Source: Methylorubrum extorquens
GTDB taxonomy: Bacteria; Pseudomonadota; Alphaproteobacteria; Rhizobiales; Beijerinckiaceae
Length of the DNA stretch: 18,841 nt
Reading direction: 5' to 3'
Assembly (NCBI GenBank): GCA_019695455.1
Contig: JAEUAC010000382.1
Span: 1-18,841 of the forward strand
Shown here: in pieces, positions 7,644 through 14,268 of the stretch
Layout: each line of letters starts with the position of its first letter
Numbering within the stretch: the first letter of the stretch is position 1
Made by a program: the position numbers and the translations under genes
The notes under the pieces: model-generated
Database searches by the model: none
The model's input: the letters and a program-made list of their open reading frames with translations, nothing else
Told to the model about the DNA's origin: nothing

Positions 7644-8614
7644 CGCGGCCGACGAAGCTCGCGGCGGCGGCGCTCGCGCTCCTCGCCGCCCTCTGCCTGC
7701 CGCTCGGGCTCGATCACCAGGGCTACGCGATCCGCGTCGCGACGCTCGTGTTCCTGTTCGGCGCCATGGCGCAGAGCTGGAACGTGGTCGGCGGCCTCGC
7801 CAACCAGATGTCGCTCGGGCATGCGGCCTTCTTCGGCATCGGCGCCTACACGTCGACGCTGCTGCTCATCCATGCCGGCCTCTCGCCCTGGCTCGGCATG
7901 CTGGCCGGCGGCGTGCTCGGCGGGCTGGCGGCGGCGCTGATCAGCCTGCCGACGATGCGGCTCTCCGGCCACTACTTCGCGCTCGCGACGCTCGCCTTCG
8001 GCGAGGTGATGCGGGTGGTGGCCAATTCCTGGGCCGGGCTCACGGGCGGGCCCGTCGGCCTGTCGGTGCCGTTCGCGCCGGATTCGCTCGCCCTGTTCAA
8101 CTTCAAGTCGACCGTGCCGCACTACTACATCGCGCTGGCGGCGCTCTGCCTCGTCACGGCGATCTTCGTCTGGATCCGCAACTCGGCGCTCGGCTACCGG
8201 CTCCGGGCCGTGCGGGAGAACGTCGACGCCGCCGAGGTGGTGGGCGTCGACACGGCGCGCACCAAGCTCGTCGCGGCCGTGATCTCGGGCGTCCTCATGG
8301 CCATGACGGGCACGCTGTACGCGCAGCTGAACTTCTTCTTCGACCCGGACACGGTCTTCGGCGCGGCGCCCATCTCGATCCGCGTCGCCCTGATCGCCAT
8401 CGTCGGCGGGGTCGGGACGGCGATCGGGCCGATCGTCGGGGCGCTCGTCATCATCCCGCTGGAGGAGGCCGCGAACCTCTTCCTGTCGAGCCAGGTCGCG
8501 GGCCTGTCCGGCTTCGCCTACGGGCTCATCCTCATCGCCGTGATCCTGGTCCAGCCGCACGGGCTCGCGGCCATCGGGCGGCGGTTCCAGCGCAAGTCGA
8601 AGGGCGCGTCGTGA
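7640..8614 (+). CDS. Branched-chain amino acid-type ABC transporter permease LivM
   Basis: The second channel subunit of the importer. It has 324 residues starting at ATG 7640, which overlaps the livH stop by 4 nt. Family marks are the segment AQSWNVVGGLANQMSLGHAAFFGIGAY (in outline, about residues 43-69), LRLSGHYFAL-like TMRLSGHYFALATLAFGEV (about 109-127), LTGGPVGL, and the EAA-like loop RAVRENVDAAEVVGVD. The C-terminus is basic (QRKSKGAS). About eight to ten hydrophobic segments are visible. The stop overlaps the GTG start of the first ATPase (GTGA). It partners LivH in the membrane. Confidence 0.93.
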   Translation: MTRPTKLAAAALALLAALCLPLGLDHQGYAIRVATLVFLFGAMAQSWNVVGGLANQMSLGHAAFFGIGAYTSTLLLIHAGLSPWLGMLAGGVLGGLAAALISLPTMRLSGHYFALATLAFGEVMRVVANSWAGLTGGPVGLSVPFAPDSLALFNFKSTVPHYYIALAALCLVTAIFVWIRNSALGYRLRAVRENVDAAEVVGVDTARTKLVAAVISGVLMAMTGTLYAQLNFFFDPDTVFGAAPISIRVALIAIVGGVGTAIGPIVGALVIIPLEEAANLFLSSQVAGLSGFAYGLILIAVILVQPHGLAAIGRRFQRKSKGAS

Positions 8615-9339
8615 CGGCTCCCCCGATCCTGTCGCTCAAGGGCGTGTCGAAGCGGTTCGGCGGCCTGCAGGCGCTCGGCGACGTCACGTTCGACGTGCGC
8701 CGGGGCGAGATCCTGGGCCTCATCGGGCCGAACGGCGCGGGCAAGACGACGCTGTTCAGCGCGCTCGTCGGCCTGCACCGGATCGATGCGGGCTCCGTCG
8801 CGCTCGACGGGCGCGAGATCGCCCGCATGGCGCCGCACCGCGTGGCGGCGCTCGGGCTGACGAAGACCTTCCAGAACGTCGCGCTGTTCGGCGAGGCGAG
8901 CGTGCTCGACAACGTGCTGATCGGCGGCCTGCTGCGGCGGGACGTGGCGGGCGCGCGCGCCTTCGCGGCCGAATGCCTCGCCCGCGTCGGCCTCTCCGCC
9001 ATCGCGGAGAAGCGGGCCGGCGACCTCTCCTTCCCGGAGCGGGCCCGCGTCGAGGTCGCCCGCGCGCTCGCGACCGAGCCGAAGGTGCTGCTCCTCGACG
9101 AGGTCATGGCGGCCCTGAACCATGCGGAGACGGCCGAGATCGTGGCCCTGTTCCGCCAGCTCCAGGCGGACGGGCTGACGCTCGTCGTCGTCGAGCACCA
9201 CATGAAGACCGTGATGTCGCTCTGCGACCGGATCGTTGCGCTCTCGTTCGGGCGGCTCCTCGCCGAGGGCACGCCGGCCGAGATCGCCCGCCACCCGGAC
9301 GTCGTCGCCGCCTATCTCGGACGCGAATATGTCGGCTGA
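8611..9339 (+). CDS. HAAT-type ABC transporter ATP-binding protein LivG
   Basis: First of the two ATPases that power the importer at the cytoplasmic face. It has 242 residues from GTG 8611 and is shorter than many LivG proteins (about 250-260). Walker A is GPNGAGKTT (39-47), the Q-loop is TKTFQNVALF (Q88), Walker B is VLLLDE with catalytic E164, and the H-loop is VVVEHHM (H196). The ABC signature is LSFPERARVEVARAL (139-153) instead of LSGGQ. A comparable Pro-containing signature occurs in a subset of HAAT ATPases, so it need not mean loss of function. ATG of the next ATPase lies inside this gene, 11 nt of overlap. Confidence 0.92.
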   Translation: MTAPPILSLKGVSKRFGGLQALGDVTFDVRRGEILGLIGPNGAGKTTLFSALVGLHRIDAGSVALDGREIARMAPHRVAALGLTKTFQNVALFGEASVLDNVLIGGLLRRDVAGARAFAAECLARVGLSAIAEKRAGDLSFPERARVEVARALATEPKVLLLDEVMAALNHAETAEIVALFRQLQADGLTLVVVEHHMKTVMSLCDRIVALSFGRLLAEGTPAEIARHPDVVAAYLGREYVG

Positions 9340-10045
9340 CCTCCTCGTCGTCTCGGGGCTCGCGGCGGGCTACGACCGGGCGGACGTGCTGCACGGCGTC
9401 TCGCTCGCGGTCGGGCCGGGCGAATTCGTCTGCGTCATCGGCGCGAACACGGCCGGCAAGTCGACGCTGCTCCGCACGATCTCGCGGCTCGTGCCGCGCT
9501 CGTCGGGCGCGATCGCCTTCGACGGGCACGACCTGATGCGGCTGCCGGCCCACCGGGTGCCGGCGCTCGGCATCGCGCACGTGCCGGAGGGGCGGCACGT
9601 GTTCTTCGACATGAGCGTCGAGGACAACCTCCTCACGGGGGCCTTCTCGCGCCGGCAGGATCCCGAGATCCCGGCCCGCATGGAGGAGATCTTCGCGCTG
9701 TTCCCCCGGCTGCGCGAGCGCCGCGCGCAGCGCGCCGGCTCGATGTCGGGCGGCGAGCAGCAGATGGTGGCGGTCGGCCGCGCCCTCATGCTGAAGCCGC
9801 GCCTCCTGATGCTGGACGAACCGAGCCACGGGCTCGCCCCCATGGTGGTCGAGGAGCTGCACGCCGCGCTGGTCAAGATCCACGCGGGCGGGACCGCGAT
9901 CCTCCTCGTCGAGCAGAACACCCAGCTCGCGCTGTCGGTCGCGACGCGCGGCATCGTGCTCGAGAGCGGCCGGGTCGCGCTCGAGGGGAGCGCCGCGGCG
10001 CTCCGGGAGGACCCGCGCGTCCGCGAGGCCTATCTGGGGCTCTGA
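9329..10045 (+). CDS. HAAT-type ABC transporter ATP-binding protein LivF
   Basis: Second ATPase of the importer, 238 residues, from ATG 9329, which overlaps livG by 11 nt. Walker A is GANTAGKST (38-46), where Thr replaces the more common Gly but the P-loop GK-S/T core is intact. The signature is MSGGEQQMVAVGRAL (139-153) and Walker B is LLMLDEPSHGLAP (159-171). The usual LivF VEQN replaces the H-loop His (Q196). HVPEGRHVF (84-92) is a LivF hallmark. It is the last gene of the importer operon. Its 3' end overlaps the 3' end of the convergent hydrolase gene by 16 bp. A longer in-frame opening upstream, to 9236, lies within livG and is not used. Confidence 0.93.
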   Translation: MSADLLVVSGLAAGYDRADVLHGVSLAVGPGEFVCVIGANTAGKSTLLRTISRLVPRSSGAIAFDGHDLMRLPAHRVPALGIAHVPEGRHVFFDMSVEDNLLTGAFSRRQDPEIPARMEEIFALFPRLRERRAQRAGSMSGGEQQMVAVGRALMLKPRLLMLDEPSHGLAPMVVEELHAALVKIHAGGTAILLVEQNTQLALSVATRGIVLESGRVALEGSAAALREDPRVREAYLGL

Positions 10046-11283
10046 TCCCCGGTGCCGGCGAGGCCCGCCATGCGGTCCAGCTCCGGCGCGAAATGGGTGC
10101 GGAACAGGTCCGGGTGCTCGCTCATCGGGAAGTGGCCGAGGCCCGGCATGGCGACGAAGCGGCTGCCCGGCACGAGCGCGGCCAGCGCCTCCCCGTCCGC
10201 GACGCTCGCCGAGTAGTCGTACTCGCCCGTCATCAGGGTCACGGGCACGCGGGACGTGTCGATCCGCGGCCCGACGACGTGGCCGTCGAACTCCTCCGAG
10301 TAGAAGGCGAGATCGCCCGTGTACACGCCCGGCCCGCCCTGGGCGTAGATCCAGGCCGCGCGGCGGCGATGGCCCTCCGGCCCGAGCGGGCTCATGAGGC
10401 CCCGGACGTAGGCCGCGTTGTGGGCGCCGCCGGAGACGGCCGCGTGGGCGAGGTAGGGGTTGCGCCGGCCGGGCGAGCGGAGCGGCGGCTCGAGCGCGAT
10501 CACGCCCCGCAGGAGGTCCGGCCGCTCGGCCGCCGCCACCAGGGCGATCGCGGCCCCCATCGAGCAGCCGACCAGGATCGCGGGCTCGCCGACGACCTTC
10601 TCCAGCGCCGCCGCCACCCAGGCGAGGTAGGTCGCGGAGTCGAGCCGGTAGGCGCTCCCGTCCCAGTCGAGCGGCGGCAGCGTGCGGCCGTGGAACGGCA
10701 TGTCGAAGGCGACGAGCCGGTAGCGGGCCGCGAGCTCGACATCCGCGAGCAGGGCGCCGAACTGGCGGGAATCGGCGCCGGCCGTGTGCAGGCAGAGCAC
10801 CGGCACGCCGGCGCCGGCCTCCTCCACGAAGAGGTCGGAACCGTGCCCGGCCGCCCGGACCGGCACGTAGCGGCCGCGGATTCCGGTCGGGTCGCGCCGG
10901 ACGGGCGGCGCGGGGAGCCGGTCGGGCGCGCGCAGGCATTCGACGAGCCGCTCCAGCGCGGGCCGCGCCTGCGCGATCCGCAGCGGGTCGCCCGCGACGC
11001 TCACGGCCGGGTTCGCGAGCTGCCAGGCCGTGAAGGAGCTGGCGCCGCGCGGCGGCCGGGCCGACAGGATGGCGTCCCAGGTCGCCGCGTCCGCCGCGAC
11101 CGCGACGTCGGCCGGGCCGTCGCCGTCCGTGTCGATCTTTGCGGCGCCGTCGGCGATCGCGACCGCGACGGCGTCGGAGCCGACCGCGAACCGCGCCCGG
11201 ACCGAGAGGCCGCGCGCCGCGGCCCGGAACTCCCCGTCGTCGAGGGCGGACGCGATCCGGTCGCGGAGGCGCGCGATCGTCAC
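10030..11283 (-). CDS. Alpha/beta hydrolase with SCP2-like N-terminal extension
   Basis: A 417-residue protein in two parts. Residues about 150-405 are an alpha/beta hydrolase: oxyanion segment LCLHTAG (163-169), nucleophile elbow VGCSMGAA (Ser241), acid Asp356 in MTGEYDYS, and His384 in GLGHFPMSEHP. This triad fits esterases and lactone hydrolases of the PcaD/MhpC type. Residues 1-120 have no hydrolase features. The pattern DVAVAADAATWDAIL then LANPAVSVAGDPLRIAQ and a terminal ERLVECL resembles SCP2-like sterol-carrier domains, an assignment by eye only. The GTG start overlaps the regulator stop as GTGA, so the two are co-translated. The start has no better alternative inside. The substrate is unknown; a lactone or ester of the imported compound is plausible. 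Confidence 0.82.
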   Translation of the reverse strand: MTIARLRDRIASALDDGEFRAAARGLSVRARFAVGSDAVAVAIADGAAKIDTDGDGPADVAVAADAATWDAILSARPPRGASSFTAWQLANPAVSVAGDPLRIAQARPALERLVECLRAPDRLPAPPVRRDPTGIRGRYVPVRAAGHGSDLFVEEAGAGVPVLCLHTAGADSRQFGALLADVELAARYRLVAFDMPFHGRTLPPLDWDGSAYRLDSATYLAWVAAALEKVVGEPAILVGCSMGAAIALVAAAERPDLLRGVIALEPPLRSPGRRNPYLAHAAVSGGAHNAAYVRGLMSPLGPEGHRRRAAWIYAQGGPGVYTGDLAFYSEEFDGHVVGPRIDTSRVPVTLMTGEYDYSASVADGEALAALVPGSRFVAMPGLGHFPMSEHPDLFRTHFAPELDRMAGLAGTGDQSPR

Positions 11284-11972
11284 GGGCGGACCTCCGCGTC
11301 CCGCCGGCCGGGCGGCGTCGCGAGGAGGCGGAGCGCCACGTCGGCCGCGCGCTGCACGTGCTCGCGGCAGGCGACGAAGGTCTCGTCGGGGTCGCGCCGG
11401 TCGATCGCGTCCACGACCCGCTTCAGCTCCTTGATCGTCCAGGGCAGGCGGCCGGGATCGGAGAGCGAGGTCGCGCGCAGCTGCATGTTGCGGTTCAGGA
11501 GCTGGTCCAGCATCCGGGCCACGTAGGCGTTGCGGGCGCCCGCCAGCAGCACGTCGTAGAAGCGGCGCTTGATGGAGAGCAGCTGCTCGCGGTCGGCCGT
11601 CGGCCCGCGGCGGGCGAGGTCCTCCCAGACGGCGCGGAGCTCCGCCCGCTCGTCGTCCGTCGCGTGGCGGGCGAAGCTCTCGCCGGCCAGCGCCTCCAGG
11701 ACGCCCCGGACGTCGTAGACCTGCGCGGCCTCCTGGACGGACAGGTGCGCCACGAAGGGGCCGCGGTTCGGCTGGACGGTGACGAGGCCCTCGGCCTCGA
11801 GCAGGCGGACCGCCTCGCGCACCACGCTGCGGCTCGCGCCGAAGAGGTCGCAGAGCACCCGGTCCGGCAGGTGCTCGCCCGGCGCGAAGCGGCCGTTGAC
11901 GATCGCGGCCCGCAGACCCTCCTCGACCTGCCTGCGCATGGGCTGCGGGACGATCCGCAACGACTCGCTCAT
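11280..11972 (-). CDS. GntR-family transcriptional regulator, FadR-like (FCD) subfamily
   Basis: Likely local repressor of the island. It has 230 residues from ATG 11970-11972; the in-frame opening to 12065 would run through the operator region and is rejected. The winged helix lies at 10-75, with VLCDLFGASRSVVREAVRLLEAEGL as the DNA-binding helices (39-63, in outline) and NRGPFV as the wing. The all-helical FCD ligand domain follows (81-215). Of the usual FCD metal ligands only the last His (H205, CREHVQRA) is evident. The expected Asp-x3-His is replaced by K135 and Y139, and the EH position by E182-L183, so it may not bind metal. It is co-transcribed with the hydrolase downstream and divergent from the PcaC-like gene, with a palindromic site between them. 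Confidence 0.92.
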   Translation of the reverse strand: MSESLRIVPQPMRRQVEEGLRAAIVNGRFAPGEHLPDRVLCDLFGASRSVVREAVRLLEAEGLVTVQPNRGPFVAHLSVQEAAQVYDVRGVLEALAGESFARHATDDERAELRAVWEDLARRGPTADREQLLSIKRRFYDVLLAGARNAYVARMLDQLLNRNMQLRATSLSDPGRLPWTIKELKRVVDAIDRRDPDETFVACREHVQRAADVALRLLATPPGRRDAEVRP

Positions 11973-12009
11973 CGATACCACCCGTCGGAAGCCGGCTGCG
12001 TCGAACGTG

Positions 12010-12030
12010 ATTGTCAGATTGACTGACGAT
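12010..12030. promoter_or_regulatory. Candidate GntR/FCD operator in the divergent regulator promoter region
   Basis: An imperfect 21-bp repeat with arms ATTGTCAG (12010-12017) and CTGACGAT (12023-12030), one mismatch. The right part, ATTGACTGACGAT (12018-12030), matches ATTGTC-N-GACAAT at 10 of the 12 non-central positions. The inner GTCAG-N5-CTGAC is identical in arms and spacing to the repeat at 4501-4515. The site sits 38 nt upstream of the regulator start and overlaps the -35 of the promoter facing the other way, which suits autorepression. Confidence 0.65.
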
Positions 12031-12040
12031 CGATTATAGT
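12011..12040 (+). promoter_or_regulatory. Likely sigma-70-type promoter of the PcaC-like gene
   Basis: TTGTCA at 12011-12016 and TATAGT at 12035-12040, separated by 18 nt, resemble -35 and -10 hexamers. They would give a transcript starting about 12047, just before the AGGAGG at 12053-12058. The -35 lies inside the candidate operator. This is by inspection only. Confidence 0.5.
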
Positions 12041-12063
12041 CGGCGAAGACCCAGGAGGACAAC

Positions 12064-12456
12064 ATGGCCGAAAGCGAGCAATTCCAGAAGGGCCTCGAGG
12101 TGCGCCGGGCCGTGCTCGGCCCCGACTACGTCGACGGGAGCCTCGCCAAGGCCGACGACTTCATGATGGCCTTCCAGCGCATCACGACCGAATGGTGCTG
12201 GGGCTACGCGTGGACGCGCGACGGCCTGGACCGCAAGACGCGCTCGATGATCAACCTCGCCATGCTGACGGCGCTGTCGAAGCCGGCCGAGCTGAAGCTG
12301 CACGTCAAGGGCGCGCTCGCGAACGGCGTCAGCGTCGAGGAGATCAAGGAGATCCTCCTCCACGCCACCGTCTATTGCGGCATCCCGGCCGGGCTCGACG
12401 CCTTCAAGGCCGCCCACGAGGTGCTCAAGGCCGAAGGCGCCGTCCCGGCGGCGTGA
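12064..12456 (+). CDS. Carboxymuconolactone decarboxylase family protein (PcaC-like)
   Basis: Small helical protein of 130 residues. The closest recognisable pattern is 4-carboxymuconolactone decarboxylase (PcaC), which decarboxylates 4-carboxymuconolactone to 3-oxoadipate enol-lactone in the protocatechuate route. Typical stretches are EWCWGYAWTRDGLDRKTRS (43-61), INLAMLTALSKPAELKLHV (63-81, with E76 and H80) and ATVYCGIPAGLDAFKAA (101-117). There is no CxxC, so it is not an AhpD peroxidase. AGGAGG at 12053-12058 is 5 nt before ATG. It diverges from the GntR regulator across a shared operator. Many family members in catabolic clusters do not act on carboxymuconolactone, so the reaction is uncertain; no other pca genes are seen apart from a possibly PcaD-like hydrolase at 10030-11283. 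Confidence 0.9.
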   Translation: MAESEQFQKGLEVRRAVLGPDYVDGSLAKADDFMMAFQRITTEWCWGYAWTRDGLDRKTRSMINLAMLTALSKPAELKLHVKGALANGVSVEEIKEILLHATVYCGIPAGLDAFKAAHEVLKAEGAVPAA

Positions 12457-12461
12457 CCGGC

Positions 12462-12479
12462 GCCCGGCCTCGGCCGGGC
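12462..12479 (+). terminator. GC hairpin after the PcaC-like gene
   Basis: GCCCGGC (12462-12468) and GCCGGGC (12473-12479) form a perfect 7-bp stem with a CTCG loop, 5 nt after the stop codon. No T-run follows. It may end the upstream transcript or just separate it from the promoter of the next operon, whose candidate operator begins 8 nt downstream. Confidence 0.4.
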
Positions 12480-12486
12480 CCCGACG

Positions 12487-12499
12487 ATTGTCTTACAAT
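12487..12499. promoter_or_regulatory. Candidate GntR/FCD operator of the dehydrogenase-lactonase-lyase operon
   Basis: ATTGTCTTACAAT is a perfect 13-bp palindrome (arms ATTGT and ACAAT) and differs from ATTGTC-N-GACAAT at one arm position. It contains TACAAT (12494-12499), a good -10 hexamer, so a bound repressor would sit on the promoter. The dehydrogenase start codon is 45 nt downstream. Confidence 0.62.
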
Positions 12500-12544
12500 G
12501 ATGGTCGCGGCCCGGCGCCGACGATCCAGGGCCAGGAGCGATCC

Positions 12545-13450
12545 ATGACGAGCATTCCCACCCAAGGCGCGTCGCGGATCGCCTTCTTCGGCCTGGGCAA
12601 GATGGGCCTGCCGATGGCGAGCCGGCTCGTCGCGGCCGGCTGGACCGTGACCGGGTTCGACCCGTTCGACGGGGCCCGGGAGGCCTTCGAGAAGGCCGGC
12701 GGGCGCACCGACGGCGCAGCGGCGCGTGCCGCCGAGGGCGCGTCCGTCGCGATCACGATGCTGCCGGACGGCAAGGCCGTCCGCACCCTGCTCGCCGGGC
12801 CGGACGGAATCGCCGCGAAGCTCGCTCCGGGCGCGATCGTCATCGACATGAGCTCGTCCGCCCCGGTCGGCACGCGCGACCTCGCGGCCGATCTCGCCAA
12901 GGACGGCGTCGTCCTCATCGACGCGCCGGTCTCGGGCGGCGTGAAGCGCGCGATCGACGGCTCGCTCGCCATCATGGTCGGGGGCGACGCGGACGCGGTC
13001 GCGGCCGCGAAGCCCCTGCTCGAGGCGATGGGCACGTCGATCTTCTCGACCGGCCCCATCGGGTCCGGCCACGCCATGAAGGCGCTGAACAACTACGTCT
13101 CCGCCGCCGGCCTCACGGCGGCCTGCGAGGCGCTGCAGGTCGGCCAGAGCTTCGGCCTCGATCCCGCCCTCATGACGGACATCCTCAACGTCTCGACGGG
13201 CCGCAACAACTCGACGGAGGTGAAGCTGAAGCCCTTCGTCATCCCGAAGAGCTACACGTCCGGCTTCTCGATGGCCCTGATGGCCAAGGACCTGCGCACG
13301 GCGGACGACCTCGCCCGCCACCAGGGCGTCGCGGCGCCGCTCTCGCGGGCGGTCGCGTCGCTCTGGACGGACGCGCTCGCGGATCTCGGGCCCACGGCCG
13401 ACCACACGGCCATCGACGCCTACGTGGCGAAGCCCGGCAAGGACGCGTGA
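12545..13450 (+). CDS. NAD-binding beta-hydroxyacid dehydrogenase (3-hydroxyisobutyrate dehydrogenase family)
   Basis: Oxidises a beta-hydroxyacid to the semialdehyde, or reduces tartronate semialdehyde, with NAD(P) in the cytoplasm. It has 301 residues, the normal length. The nucleotide-binding loop is GLGKMG (16-21), with Asp39 ending strand 2 (GFDP), which favours NAD over NADP. The substrate loop is DAPVSGG (126-132) and the catalytic Lys is K179 in GSGHAMKALNN, with N183. The start ATG 12545 has AGGAG at 12534-12538, 6 nt upstream. A TTG at 12488 is in frame but lies in the operator and is rejected. The stop overlaps the next GTG (GTGA). It could be 3-hydroxyisobutyrate dehydrogenase, tartronate semialdehyde reductase or an L-threonate dehydrogenase relative; sequence alone does not decide. 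Confidence 0.9.
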   Translation: MTSIPTQGASRIAFFGLGKMGLPMASRLVAAGWTVTGFDPFDGAREAFEKAGGRTDGAAARAAEGASVAITMLPDGKAVRTLLAGPDGIAAKLAPGAIVIDMSSSAPVGTRDLAADLAKDGVVLIDAPVSGGVKRAIDGSLAIMVGGDADAVAAAKPLLEAMGTSIFSTGPIGSGHAMKALNNYVSAAGLTAACEALQVGQSFGLDPALMTDILNVSTGRNNSTEVKLKPFVIPKSYTSGFSMALMAKDLRTADDLARHQGVAAPLSRAVASLWTDALADLGPTADHTAIDAYVAKPGKDA

Positions 13451-14268
13451 CGGCCGTGGAGCCGTACGAGATCGTCGCGCTCCGCTACGCGACCCACGAC
13501 CGCCCGGCCTCGGCGAACCTGCTCTACCCGCCCGGGCCGGACGAGGACCCGCATGACGGGCCCATGCCGCTCGACTACTTCGTGTGGGTCTGCCGCAACC
13601 GGGAGCGCACGGTCGTCGTCGACACGGGCTTCGACTGGCCGTCGGCGGCGTCCCACGGCCGCACCATGCTGCAGCACCCGATCGAAGGCCTGCGGGCGCT
13701 GGGCGTGGACCCGGCCGCGATCCGCGACGTCGTCATCACGCACCTGCACTACGACCACGCCGGCAACCTGCCGGCCTTCCCGAACGCGACCTTCCATCTC
13801 CAGGATTCGGAGATGGACTACGCGACGGGGCGCTGCATGTGCCACCCGCGCCTGCGGGCGGCCTTCGACGTCGAGGACGTCGTGACGATGGTGCGGCGGG
13901 TCTACGAGGGGCGGGTGTCCTTCGTGGACGGCTCGGCCGAGATCGCGCCCGGCATCGAGGTCCACCACGTGCCCGGCCACACGCGCGGGCTGCAATGCGT
14001 GCGCGTCGAGACGGCCCGCGGCCCGGTGGTCCTCGCCTCCGACGCCGCCCACTTCTACGCCAACATGGAGCGGCAGAACCCGTTTCCGATCGTGGTCGAC
14101 CTCGCGGCCATGATGGAGAGCTGGCGAACGCTGGTCCGGCTCGCGGGCGATCCGGACCGCGTCGTGCCCGGCCACGATCCGCTCGTCCGCCGCTACTACC
14201 CGGCCCATCCCTCGTCCGCGGTGGAGGCCGTGCTCCTCCACGAGCCGCCGACCCGGTCCGCCCCGTGA
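13447..14268 (+). CDS. Metallo-beta-lactamase-fold hydrolase, N-acyl homoserine lactonase-like
   Basis: A 273-residue di-zinc hydrolase. The metal motif is HLHYDHAG (H99, H101, D103, H104), with H178 in VPGHTRG, D199 in VLASDAAH and H243 in VPGHDP. This is the full ligand set seen in AHL lactonases such as AiiA. No signal peptide is seen, so it is probably cytoplasmic. The start is GTG 13447, overlapping the dehydrogenase stop as GTGA, with AAGGA just upstream. Proteins of this type often sit inside catabolic operons, where they may open a lactone intermediate rather than quench quorum signals. With the dehydrogenase before and the lyase after in one translationally coupled operon, a pathway lactonase is the better guess here. 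Confidence 0.88.
   Translation: MTAVEPYEIVALRYATHDRPASANLLYPPGPDEDPHDGPMPLDYFVWVCRNRERTVVVDTGFDWPSAASHGRTMLQHPIEGLRALGVDPAAIRDVVITHLHYDHAGNLPAFPNATFHLQDSEMDYATGRCMCHPRLRAAFDVEDVVTMVRRVYEGRVSFVDGSAEIAPGIEVHHVPGHTRGLQCVRVETARGPVVLASDAAHFYANMERQNPFPIVVDLAAMMESWRTLVRLAGDPDRVVPGHDPLVRRYYPAHPSSAVEAVLLHEPPTRSAP

Noticed and set aside
9987..10004. Perfect 18-bp palindrome GGAGCGCCGCGGCGCTCC inside livF
   Set aside because: It encodes an ordinary Gly-Ser-Ala-Ala-Ala-Leu stretch; GC-rich Ala codons make such palindromes likely by chance.
11973..12065. N-terminal extension of the GntR regulator
   Set aside because: It would cover the operator and the divergent promoter; FCD proteins start shortly before the winged helix, as the ATG at 11970-11972 gives.
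12488..12544. TTG at 12488 as an upstream start for the dehydrogenase
   Set aside because: It lies inside the candidate operator and -10 element, adds a tail not seen in the family, and ATG 12545 has a well-placed AGGAG.
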